Shown here piece by piece: positions 46,321 to 56,812 of a stretch of DNA of 64,000 bases. Location: NCBI GenBank assembly GCA_951802425.1, contig OX637796.1, positions 2,852,001-2,916,000 on the forward strand. The letters run 5' to 3'. The number at the start of each line of letters is the position of its first letter. The stretch's first letter is position 1. The DNA is from Clavaria fumosa (lineage: Eukaryota; Basidiomycota; Agaricomycetes; Agaricales; Clavariaceae). Position numbers and translations under genes: made by a program. A model generated the notes under the pieces. That model was not told the origin of the DNA, did no database searches, and worked only from the letters and a program-made list of their open reading frames with translations.

Positions 46321-46654
46321 AATCTCACAGCAGCGCTGGGAGGTTCACACGATGAGTCGAATGTAATGTATTCGAGTGAACAAGATACAAACTAACCTGG
46401 GAGGTTCACACGATGAGTCGAACGTGAACTCTCCCTGGACTACAACATAACAGTATATAAAGTGTAAGGGTGGGAGAAGCAGCTATGAAGTATCGCGGGA
46501 TCTGCAAAAGGGATCTGCACACAAAGGTTATCAGAGGAAACAACAAGAAGAAAAGTAAGAGAATGAAGAAGACAAAGGCGGGAGCCAAAGCAGAGGGCGG
46601 CCGTCAAGGAAGCGCGAGCCGTACCTGAGGCCCGGCGGGCCCTCTTTCTCGTCA

Positions 46655-47936
46655 ATGCCCCATGTTGAACTTGAACATGACGCGTCACTCTCAGTCAGCC
46701 TCTCTTTTCCTCCCTTCCCCCAAGCGACGATGGCGACGACAACAGCGGCGGCAACAGCGGCGGCAATGGCGGCGGCAACAGCAGCTGCAGTGGCGGCAAC
46801 ACCAGGCGCGCCTTCCCCCGTCTTTTTTCGTTCTCATTTCTTTTTGTTTTTTCATACTATTCACAGTGCAACGGACAACGGCAGACAACGACAGATGGCG
46901 ACGACAGTGACAACAACGGCCGCGGCACCTTCACCTTCACCCCTCACTCTCACCCCTCCCTCTTTCTCCTCCCTCTCTCCCTCTCCTTCAGTGACAGCGG
47001 CGACGCAACGACAGCGATGACGATGGCGGCAGCGGCGGCACCCTTACCCTCCCCCCCTCTCTCCCCCCCTCTTTCTCCTCCCTCTCTCCCTCTCATCTCC
47101 CCCTCTCCCTCTCACTCTCTCCTCCCTCTCTCCTCTCCCTTCTCTCTTCTCCCACCCCCCAGAGACAACAACGGCGGCGACGGGTGGGAACCACCAGGTG
47201 CGCCCTCCCCCCATCTGTCTTTTCTTTTCATTTCATTTTTCAATTTACTATTTACAGCAACGGACGACGGCAGACAACGACAGACGGCAACGATGCGGCG
47301 GCTGTCTCTCTCCCTCTTTTTCCTCTCCCTCTCCCTCCCCTCTCCTTCCCTTTCCCTCTCCCTCATCACTGCCCACTGCCCCGCACACAGCAATTTTGCC
47401 GCCTCCTCTAGCCTGCCACCCTGCCACCCTGCTGCCTACCCCACTGCCCCATCGCCTCACTGGCCCGCTGCTCCACCGCCCCCGCTCCGCCCCGTTGCCA
47501 CGCTGTCCCCGCGCCACCCCGTTGCCCTGCCGCCCCCACGCCGCCCCGTTGTCCTGCCGCCCCCGCGCCGCCCCGTTGCCCTGCCCGTTGCCCTGCCCCA
47601 CCGCCCTGCTGCCGTGCTGCCGTGCTGCCTCGTTGCCCTGCTCCACCGCCATGCCACCCTGCCGCCCCGCCGCTGCCTTGCCGCCCCTGCGCCGCCACCA
47701 TGCCACCCTGCCGCCCCACCACCATGCCACCCTGCCGCCCCACCGCCCTGCTGCCCCGCTTCCCACACTGCTGCCGCCACCGCAACGTTGCCCTGCTCTG
47801 CTGCCCTGCTGCTCTGCCGGCCCACTGCCCTGCCACCCTGCCACTCTGCTGCCCTTGCCCTGCCACCCTCCCTCTGGCTCTGGCTCTGGCTCTGCCCATC
47901 TTGTTGGACACTCTTAGCTCTCTTCTTATATGACTG
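46655..47936. repeat. C/T-rich low-complexity tract with minisatellite-like repeats
   Basis: Plus strand is dominated by C and T. 46690-46810 has CGGCGGCAACAG-type repeats; 47041-47160 contains no G at all; 47300-47375 is again nearly pure pyrimidine; 47400-47900 is a GCCCTGCCGCCCC-like array. A block with tactattyacag...acggcagacaacgacag occurs twice (about 46855 and 47247). Long open frames here are Pro/Leu/His or Ser/Pro low complexity and look fortuitous. Confidence 0.75.
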
Positions 47937-48174
47937 TAATTACTGTTGTGATGCCTGTAGGCCCTTACTGTTATTACTGATAATTGGTGATAATCAAGGA
48001 TAATTTAGTGATAATCTAGTGATAATTGGTGATAACTGGGGATAATTAGTGATAATTCACATTATTATATGGACATTATCAAGGGACTGATCTGATTGTT
48101 AATAATTATGAGTCACAATAATTACCTCTAATTAGCACTTATTATCATTGTTATTGCTAATTATGGAAGTAGGT
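47937..48174 (-). repeat. Right terminal inverted repeat
   Basis: 238 bp; the reverse complement matches the left repeat from ACCTACTTCC through the AT-rich subterminal repeats and the inner block, but with fewer copies of the tandem unit. It ends 144 bp before the UTP13 start codon. Confidence 0.85.
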
Positions 48175-48318
48175 TTTCCTTGAAGATTCAAAGCACCCAG
48201 CACGTGATCTCTGGGACAATCTCCCCAGCACGTGAAATATTATGTAATAACGCCAAAGTCGCGTCTTTTGAGTGCACACGTACTGTAACTTTTTTGACAA
48301 GCCTGAAGCGCGACGTTC
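48175..48318 (+). promoter_or_regulatory. UTP13 upstream region squeezed between TIR and ATG
   Basis: Two copies of cccagcacgtga (48196 and 48227 approximately) place two E-boxes 31 bp apart. This is all the non-transposon sequence upstream of UTP13. Confidence 0.4.
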
Positions 48319-51300
48319 ATGGCAGTTCCCAATGCTCCTTCGAAATTGAAGACTTCGTGAGTGCCAACCAATTTATTCTAATGACACCATCAATTTGTTT
48401 TTCTCCCAAGTTTCAAGAAGGCGCGGTGTATAGCACCTCTCCATACCTCCGGACCTGTGGCTATTTTCCCGGATGGCACCAAGCTCATCACTTGTGTGGA
48501 GGTAGAGACCATATGCACAGACCTAGATACGGGATCCGAGATCTTTCGATTTGCAGGGGTCCGTTCGTCGTTAAATGCAGAATTGACTCTGAAGATCACG
48601 AACCGATTTTTTTAAAAGGATACACAACCAATCAATTCTCTCTGCGTGTCGCCTTCTGCAAAGCATTTAATACTCTTTTCTTCCTCCCTCTCGCTCCGGA
48701 TATACGAGGTGCCAATACTTCCGCCTCAAGGGAATCAAGTACAACCTATTCGGGTTGTTGCTCGTGCACACGACTCCCCTGTACATGTGTGCGCCGTGGA
48801 TCCGACTTCCACATACCTCGCATCCGGATCTGCGGACGGTGTTGTCAAAGTATGGGACATCGTCAAGGGATATGTGACGCACGTATTCAGAGGTCACGGC
48901 GGGGTCGTGAGTGCGCTATGCTTTTCTTTTCCCCAAGACCCATCTTCGGTCCTACAAGAACAAAAAATGCGATTGGTCACTGCTTCTGTGGACACTCGCA
49001 TACGGATTTTTGATCTCACTGCTCAAGCATCCAAAACCGCAGGGATTGTTAAGCCCGAGGCCGTGCTCGAAGGTCATGTGTCTGTTCCTCGCGGTCTGGA
49101 TGTCTCAAAAGATGGGCGATGGTTGGTTAGTGGGGGTAGAGATTCCGTCGCTTTAATCTGGAACCTGTCTTCACTTGCAGCGTCGCGTAAAGGCAAGGGC
49201 GGTAAACGGAAAGAGAAGGAACATGGACCCGCCCTCGTGAGAACCATCCCAATTCTGGAGCGAGTTGAGGCAGTCGGGTTGCTTCACCCGGAAGAAGACA
49301 TCATTCGTTCTGCTTCGGCGTCAGACCGGCTTCGTTTTTACACAGGAGGAGAGAACGGGGTCGTCAAGATTTGGGACGGCCAGGAAGGAAGTTTACTCTT
49401 TACACTCGGCACGCGGCGAAAGGATGAGAACTCCGATGACCAAGAACAACGCCAAATCGTCGACGTCATGTCAGTACCGCATTAAGTTATCCTCTCATCC
49501 TTTTTCAACTCACTTTGAATCCAGTTATGTGCCGCTGACATCCACGATTGTGTCTGTGCACGCAGACCAAAACATTCTTTTTCATTCTCTCCCCTCACGA
49601 TCGTTGAAAAAGCAGCTCATTGGGTTCAACGATGAGATCGTCGATGCAAGCTTTATCTCACCTTACGTTGGCACACCACCGATACCGGACGCTCACCTCG
49701 CACTGGCGACTAACTCATCATTGATCCGGGTTTACACTACCTCCAGTTTTGATGCACGGCTTCTGCATGGCCATTCGGACATTGTTCTATGCCTGGATCA
49801 CAGCCCGCAAGGGAATATTCTCGCGAGCGGCAGCAAAGACCGGTCTGCTCGGCTCTGGGCGGCTTATACACACACAGGAACGAGTGAGTGGGGATGGGGC
49901 TGCGTGGCTATCTGCGACGGTCACATGGAAAGCGTCGGTGCGATCGCTGTATCGAGAATCGCTGGGCATGACGCGGAAACTGGGCCAAGTGTTCGCCCGA
50001 GATTCATGTTTACTGGCAGCCAAGATCGAACGATCAAGATGTGGGATCTGGCTGCGGTGCCCTTGGCTTACGAAGAGGCCAATGACCCAGATCCCGTGAA
50101 ATGCAAGAGTCTGACTACGCACAAGGCTCACGAAAAGGACATCAACTCGTTGGACGTGTCGCCCAACGACAAGCTCCTTGCATCCGGATCCCAAGATCGC
50201 ACCGTCAAGGTCTACGACATTGAGTACGTTGAAGGCTCTGGTACGAGATCGGCCCGTGGAGAAATCAAGTTGCGAGGCACTTGCAGAGGTCACAAGCGCG
50301 GGGTGTGGACCGTGAGGTTTGGGCGGACAGAGCGGGTGCTAGCGACCGGGAGCGGCGACAAGACCGTCAAGCTATGGAGCCTTGAAGATTATTCTTGCGT
50401 GAAGACTTTCGAAGGGCATACTAATTCCGTCCTCCGGGTAGATTTTATCAATTCTGGGATGCAGCTCGTCAGCAGTTCCTCGGACGGCTTGGTCAAGCTG
50501 TGGAATGTAATGGAAGAGGAATGCGTCACGACAATGGATAACCACGAGGACAAGGCCAGTGTTGTGTTGTTCGTCATGCCCAGAATATGATAGCTTATAG
50601 CCGTGTAGGTGTGGGCTATGGCCATAAGTGCCGACGAACGCACCATCGTGACTGGCGCTGCTGACTCGGTTGTCACCTTCTGGAAAGATTGTACGGAGGA
50701 AGAGGAGATGGAAAAGGTATCGAAGCGCGCCGAAATGGCGCTGAGGTGAGCATGATCTTATTGGAGTAAGCAACGTTTGTGCGAATCATTTTCTTAGGGA
50801 GCAAGACTTTGTGAACTACACTTCTCTCCAGAACTACCGAAAAGCCATAGAACTTGCGTTGTCTATGGAACAGCCTGGTAGACTCTTTGGACTTTTCAAG
50901 CAGATACGATCGGCTTCGGCCCTGGAGATGCGGGACATCGAGTCATCCATCACGGGACATTCCGCCGTCGATGAGGTGATCCGGACACTCCCAGGACACG
51001 ATCTGGCGAAACTGCTCTGGTATATCAGAGATTGGAATGCAAATGCAAAGACCAGCGAGGTCGCACAGACCGTGCTGTTCGCTATTGTCAAGCTCAGGTC
51101 AGCAGAGGACGTGATGGGCGCCTTTGAATCTAAGGTTGGGGAAGTGTCGTTCGACGCAGGGAAATTGCAAAAGACCCTTAATGAGAAAGCTGGTCACACT
51201 GGAGGCTCTGCATTCAAGGAACTAGTGGATGCATTGATACCATATACACAAAGGCACCTCACAAGGATGGAGAAGTTAGTACAGGACAGCTATGTCGTCG

Positions 51301-51413
51301 ATTTTATACTGAGCGAGATGGATGACGGGATGGTGCAGATAGAGTCGGAGAAGATAGAGTCGGAGAAGATAGAGTCGGAGAGTGTAGACAGCGAGGGCAT
51401 GGATGTGCAATAA
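48319..51413 (+). CDS. UTP13: U3 snoRNP/SSU processome WD40 protein
   Basis: Ortholog of yeast Utp13/human TBL3, part of the UTP-B subcomplex that processes 18S pre-rRNA in the nucleolus. The N-terminus MAVPNAPSKLKTSFKKARC leads into tandem WD40 repeats (LASGSADGVVKVWD, VSGGRDSVALIWNLS, SGSKDRSARLW, TGSQDRTIKMWD, ASGSQDRTVKVYD, TGSGDKTVKLWS, SSSDGLVKLWN, TGAADSVVTFW), enough for two beta-propellers. The C-terminal helical Utp13 domain follows (EQDFVNYTSLQNYRKAIELAL, FKQIRSASAL, LLWYIRDWN). It ends with a short acidic repeat ESEKIESEKIES before TAA 51411-51413. Introns: 48363 to about 48412, about 48562-48619, about 49470-49525, 50555-50608 (apparently GC..AG), and about 50746-50798. The start codon is the first in frame after the transposon end. 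Confidence 0.9.
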
Positions 51414-51488
51414 ATTTTCAGGAGGGAGAACGCGCACGGATAAAATTTTGACAACAAATGCGTCATTGACGGCGAGCCTCATCATACA

Positions 51489-52354
51489 TCATGGGTCGGG
51501 ATGAGCTGCGATCTTGCCAAGTCGACAACCAATTACTCCGTTCATCAGAAGTACCCAATCGCCTTCTCGGATGGAATGCTTGGTTAGCAATCCTTCTTCG
51601 GCTTCACTGATTCGACCTTGCTCAAGGAGCCAACGACGGGTGACACCAGGCAAGCAGCCAGTGGAGGTGAGAGGTGTCACCCACTTGGAAGAACGCCAAA
51701 AGGCGACGTTGCAGATAGATGACTCTGTGATGTGAAGTTGTGGATTGTACAAAACGACATCGAAATGGAGGGAGAAATCGGAAGGGATTTTGGCGCGGGT
51801 CCGAGCCTGCTCGTAGTGTTGGCGCGACGTCGTTTTGGTTGAAGTGAATATAGAGCTTGGAGTAGGTCGGGTGTCCAGATAGAGAGTAGCAATAGGACCA
51901 AGGTGCGAAGAGTCGCCCGTATCCGGCTGAAACAGAGAAGGTGTCATAGGATCAGAAGTGAATGGAGTTGTTGCGAATGTGAAGATTTTCAGATCGCCTG
52001 TGTATTGGAGGACCAATCTGATCTGAAAACGAGAATGTTAAACAAAAGCAAAGGAAGGACGTGTATGGTAATGATAGATACCCTACATGCTTCTAAGCCC
52101 TCCGCTTGAATGTACTGCTGGGCAGCCTGCTCGCACTTGGCCTTTAAATCGTGGTAGGTGAGAGAGTGGTGCCAGGCATGCTTGCCCGCGGCATCGAGAA
52201 GACGATCTAAATGGTAGGACAGCAGAAAGAAAGGACTGGGCCTGCCACTTGGGCCGTTGTTGAAGGCCAAGGTTGTTAGAAACGGGTCAAACCTGGTAGT
52301 GGAGAGCAATGAATACGGAGTCATCACGCGCAGCATCACATGTGACGTGACCAA
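51489..52354 (-). CDS. ABZ2: Aminodeoxychorismate lyase-like PLP enzyme (class IV aminotransferase fold)
   Basis: Converts 4-amino-4-deoxychorismate to p-aminobenzoate and pyruvate for folate synthesis (Abz2/PabC family). Exon 1 reads LLSTTRFDPFLTTLAFNNG and HLDRLLDAAGKHAW, typical of fungal members. The main exon (from about 52016) carries TKTTSRQHYEQARTRA with the PLP-lysine region, FDVVLYNPQLHITESSICNV, TPLTSTGCLPGVTRRWLLEQG and EGDWVLLMNGVIGC. One intron near 52025-52080 joins them. The stop is at 51489, 75 bp from the UTP13 stop (convergent). Three in-frame Met codons at the N-terminus leave the start uncertain within about 30 bp. A D-amino-acid or branched-chain aminotransferase-like role is a less likely alternative. 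Confidence 0.75.
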
Positions 52355-52459
52355 TCCCCGCTGTCACGTTGGGCGCAGATATAAAACACGGGTCAATAAA
52401 ACAGGGCTGCGCAACTGTTCTCACCGCAAAGCCCCCGCGCCTCTTCACTCACAACCACA

Positions 52460-55400
52460 ATGTCTTTCACCGTCAAAGCAACTTACCACTCAGAGACTCG
52501 CAAAATCGCCTTCACAGAGTCGCCTTTCTTCCCTACTTATGAAAAACTCACTTACCAGGTGCATACATCCCCTTATCATCGTCATACCCAACCAAGCACT
52601 GACGTACCCCCGTCAGCTCACTCGTGTTTTCCCAATCCACCGTCCCAACTTTCGTCTAACAAAGCTTTATTTCTCTTCGGACTCTTCTCCTCGTGCATTA
52701 ATTAGTGTCGCCGTCGACTCTAACACCGAGTATCAAAACTGTATCGCTCCTTACCGCGGGCGCTTCCATCCGAATGCCCTACTCAGGATTCACGTCGAGG
52801 ACAAATTTCCACTTTCTTTCCGTAATATCGCATACGAGACTTGGCAGCGTAACGATGCGCCTCGTTCACGACCTCCGGCAAGTCACTGATATACGTTGTT
52901 GTGTTTTGTAACCTGACCATATTCTTGTCAGCCTGACCTTTTCGTGTCTCCGTCCTTCATTCCTCCCCCTCCCATCATATTCCCCTCTTCTTATACACAG
53001 CCGTCATACGTGAAAGAGGATGCCCAGCACCTAAAGGATAGGCCCTATTCAAACGACGTGCAAACCGCGCATGCGCAGTCCCATGCGCAGCTAAGTCAAC
53101 AACATGATAAAAGGACTCCGTGCTGTCCCGTCTCTGAAGCCAAGGCTGAATTCGAACGCCTCTTGGCCACCTTCAAGCAAGACCTAGACCGTCTATTCAA
53201 GAACACCCTGGGTTCTTCTACTTCCGCGGTCGATTCTACCCGTCCTTCCATGTCTCATCCCACTGGGGACATCAATTTTGAACGAGATTTCGGACAGTGG
53301 TTCCCTGCAGACGGCAATGTTCTTGGTACTCCTCCACGCCGGGCTCCTATTGCTCCGCGCATGTCGACTGCACAAGGTATTCCCGTCTCCACAAGCCCTC
53401 AGGCTGCGCGGCCCACACAGAGTTCCATGCCTCCGTTGACGACTCCTTCAACGCCACCATTACCAATACATGAAGGTGTTATCTGTGATGTTTGTGATGA
53501 AGTCATCGTCGGAGTCCGCCACAAATGTCTTGACTGTCCAGGTCTGCACATATCTATTCTATCATGTGTGAGCATTTTATTAAAAGCCATTCGCAGATTA
53601 TGATCTCTGTACGACCTGTTTGGAGGCTGGTGGTGCCGAAAGGCATAACGGATTCCACCAGTTCTTTGACATCGAAGAGCCCGGCCGTGTCATCGTTCAT
53701 ACCGTCTTTAGCGGTGATGGGGAACGGAATGCCAGGGAACCTCTGCGCCCACACAATGGTCAACGTGCCTCCAACAATGAACCGATGTCTCCTCAGCCCG
53801 TTAGACATAGGGCTAGTTGTGATCTCTGCGACTCAGTCATTATTGGCGTCCGCTATGTAAGCTCTACACTTCTCAAGTATGATCTTGCTGTTTAATTCCT
53901 GTTGATAGAAATGTCTCAATTGCCCTGGTTGGTTTTTTCTCTCTTTCTTACACTCGTCTGTGCCAGTCTCATTGTCCGTATTACAGATTTCGATACCTGT
54001 TCTTCGTGCTTTACGTTCGTGGTTTTTTTGACCAACGTTATGTCATCTCCCTGACATCTTTTGCAGTGTCAGGCAGGAACTTCATCCTGAACATGGGTTT
54101 GTCAAGGTCATAAACTTGGAAGACCTGCTTGTGAGTTTGACGAAGCGCAATGTTTGTCATCACTGATGTGCCTTGCAGATGCGCAAAGCTTCTACTCAAA
54201 TCCCTCACAGGGCGCACTGCGATAGTGAGTTTCCCATACACTTGTTCACGTGCGTCATTCACGAGTTTTGTAGGTTGCCAGAAGACCATCGTTGGCGACC
54301 GATATAAGGTTGCTCCCATTGCTTCAGTCAAATCTGTTTCACTTACAGAGCTGTTTCAAGTGTATGCACCCAGATTGCCCAGACTTCGATCTATGTGCGA
54401 ATTGCGAGGCACTTCCTATTCCCGTCCATCCTTCTACGCACCCTATGCTCAAAGTCAAGACTCCGAATACGATTATTCCGACGGTGCAAAGGACTGCAAT
54501 TCTCCCTACGGCGACTGCAGCGCAAGCCCTTCGTCCTAGGCTCTTCGGGTCTTCTTCAACCGCTGATACTAAACAAAGTGATCCAGTGATGTTGGCTCTC
54601 AAGCTGGCCCGTTACGGCGACTCCTTGGATACTCGCTTATCCCCTGCTTGCAAGGATTTTCTTTGTAAGACTAGGCAGTCCTCGCCCCCCATCCCAAGCC
54701 GCCTGCCTATCAGCTCTAGGAATACGTCGTCGGCGATCGCAACCAAGGAACCTAGCTTGTGTTCCTATCAAGCTTCTCGTCCAGAAAGTCCGATGTTGAA
54801 CTTGACGGACAGGCACCTTTCGCAGTCACCGCCTGCGATTCACGTTGTACCATCTCTAACCGCTCGAGAACTGTGGCGCAACTTCGACGATCAGGCAGTA
54901 GGATATGACTCGGACGCATCTTTGTGTCTGGATTCCGACGTCAGGACTTGGGTGAATAGGCCACAACCAATCGAAATCAAAACCCCTGTTTCCCACACCC
55001 CACCTAGAACACTGACCCCTCCCACTCCCGTACTGATTCTGATTCCTCCCCCCGTTCCGACGTCGTGTCAAATCGATTGCATTGCGCCTGCCTCCCCCGA
55101 GTCATATGGGCGAAGTACACCGGAAGTAGGCACACCGTCTCCGGCGGATAGTTCGCCCGCATCCTTGGCGATCAATCCTGATTTGCTCAATTATCCCTCT
55201 ATCTTCAAATCTCTTGTCGGAACTCCCTCGAACCCGGATGGGCATTCATCTGCGCAACCCGCTCCGCTGAGTGCGGTTTCCGTTAGCACCGGCGTTCCTA
55301 GTCAGGTATTCCCGCCGGGCGCAGAGTTTGTCAAAACCTTCCGTATCAAGAATGATGGCGATAGACCATGGCCAGAAGCAACAACACTTATGTTCGTGTT

Positions 55401-56003
55401 GGGTGAACCATTTTTCGATTCTTCAGATGAGCGCGGAAAGGTTGCCGTAGGAGCTGTAAGCGCAGGTGCAACGGTTGATGTGTGGACTGGCGAGCTCAAG
55501 GTACGTGCGGCTGTCTGATGAGGAGAAAGCTTTCTGATCATGTCCCTCAGGCTCCGGAGGCTCCAGGCTGGTATCTTGGCTATTGGAGGTTGGCTGATGG
55601 GGAAGGTAATTTCTTTGGCGACACTCTGTGGATTGAGTAAGTGTTTTTTTACCTACTTCATTCTCCCTTTATTTAGCTTTGTCCCAGTATCGCTGTTGTT
55701 GAGATGAGCAAACTTTCCGACGCTCCGATCGATGCACCTGAATCCCTTGCGTCGTCCTCGGTGATTATGCCAATTTCGGCCCCGAGCCACGGCACCGCCC
55801 CTTCTGACACCTCTGGTGTTGAGGCCGGTGACTCTCCCGTCACCGCTCTGTCCAAGTTGTCCACTGAGGATGATATGGACTCCGACTTCGACTCTGACTC
55901 TGTCTCCCTGGTCAGCGCCCCCTCGGCAAGAAGCGATCGTGGTATCATGGGACTTGCAAGGGGGGGTTACGTGGTCATTGATGGTTCATCGGGAGAGGAA
56001 TGA
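52460..56003 (+). CDS. NBR1/p62-type selective autophagy receptor
   Basis: Cargo receptor of the NBR1 family. The N-terminal PB1 domain begins MSFTVKATYHSETRKIAF. After a Ser/Pro linker there are three ZZ zinc fingers: CDVCDEVIVGVRHKCLDCP, CDLCDSVIIGVRY, and CQKTIVGDRYKC with CPDFDLCANCEALP. Each is cut by introns at similar places after the CP. A long disordered Pro/Ser region follows, then the NBR1 four-Trp (FW) domain with FPPGAEFVKTFRIKNDG, RPWPEATTLMFVLG, APGWYLGYWRLADGEGNFFG and LWIDIAVVEM. The C-terminal tail is acidic/Ser-rich and ends ARGGYVVIDGSSGEE, where YVVI fits an Atg8-interacting (LIR) core. The stop is TGA 56001-56003. It is divergent from ABZ2 with about 105 bp between starts. 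No UBA domain is seen, as in most fungal NBR1 proteins. Confidence 0.85.
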
Positions 56004-56812
56004 GGTATGCCATCGGCTTGAAGTTATTGAGCAAACAACACTCGGACTTTTAGTAGATGGGGGCTTTGTCTTCCCCATCTGCCTTTTTTTTTTCGTTATT
56101 GTACACATCTACTCGCCTGTCCCTTATGTCGTGAAATTGTACCATATGTGTCGGTTCCGTGATAGTCGCGTCGCCCGTCGCCCGAAGTTACCTAATTACG
56201 AGGCAGTGAAGTCACATGAGCGGCCCGTTTTGCTCGGACGCTGTACTTTGATTTGACTTAATTTACTCGCACCCCGCACTGCGCCTTCAGAGCTTCAGAA
56301 CTGCCTGCTGATTGAAACGGTCATCGCACTAATTGCGCTTACGAAGGTAATATTGTGGTTACCCGATTCCGTTAGCAACATTCCGTTAGCAACATTCCGT
56401 AACCAGACATCAAAGATGCTGCGCGTTACTTTGCGGGATATCATTATCATTGCATGCTACCTCTAACCTAGATTGGACGTGCTCCATCAAGAACGATGAA
56501 CACATTGTCGACGGGAGTGACTCGGATATGGTGCCTGCAAGTTGCTGTTTTCCCTGCAGGAACTTGTCAGTAGTACATCACGAGCTAAACTATGTCCCAG
56601 GTGTCGAACTCGTCTCACTGCTTCTGTAACCGCGCAATCTTCGGGAATGCACAGCGACACCTGTCGGTTGTCATCAAGGGGTGTCCATGTGGTTTAAATG
56701 TAGCTTCACCGCCTATCACCGCCTCTGTCGACTCATTTGGTTTCTCTCTCATAGAGCTCGCAATTGAAGAGTCTCCCCCTCACCTTGCTCGGCTGCATTT
56801 CTATTCCTGAGG
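56004..56812. other. Intergenic region
   Basis: No supported gene. A tandem direct repeat attccgttagcaac occurs two and a half times at about 56366-56402. The last 200 bp presumably form the RhoGEF promoter; an upstream exon for that gene cannot be excluded. Confidence 0.35.

Larger units (their letters stand above)
41856..46654 (-). mobile_element. Ty1/copia retrotransposon, defective
   Basis: LTRs of 318 bp at 41856-42173 (3') and 46337-46654 (5'); minus-strand ends TGAC...CCTCCCA. Each LTR contains an internal direct repeat of the motif gaggttca-n-cgatgagtcgaacg. The order gag, protease, integrase, RT, RNase H (right to left) is copia type. Because the 3' LTR is followed by another gag start, it was also the 5' LTR of a second, mostly deleted copy. 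Confidence 0.88.
21029..48174. mobile_element. About 27-kb nested transposon island bounded by long terminal inverted repeats
   Basis: The sequence at 21029-21419 reappears reverse-complemented at 47937-48174, nearly identical over about 238 bp, so the segment looks like one outer DNA transposon filled by later insertions. Probable original contents are the flanks 21420-22792, the stretch 38458-39449 with a Plavaka-like transposase remnant, possibly 40243-40518, and 46655-47936. Everything else is inserted retroelements and a MITE. The outer ends read ACCTACTTCC inward from both sides. No target-site duplication was found at the outer borders (catcaggg on the left, tttccttg on the right), so a single insertion event is inferred, not proven; two independent inverted copies of a repeat are the alternative. 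Confidence 0.6.

Noticed and set aside
47017..48003. 328-codon open frame in the C/T-rich tract
   Set aside because: Composition is only Pro/Leu/Ser/His low complexity and all frames on both strands are open there because G is scarce; no splice or domain evidence.
21029..48174. Helitron or giant mobile element (Starship-like) for the island
   Set aside because: No Rep/helicase or DUF3435 tyrosine recombinase is readable, and the inverted ends argue against a Helitron.
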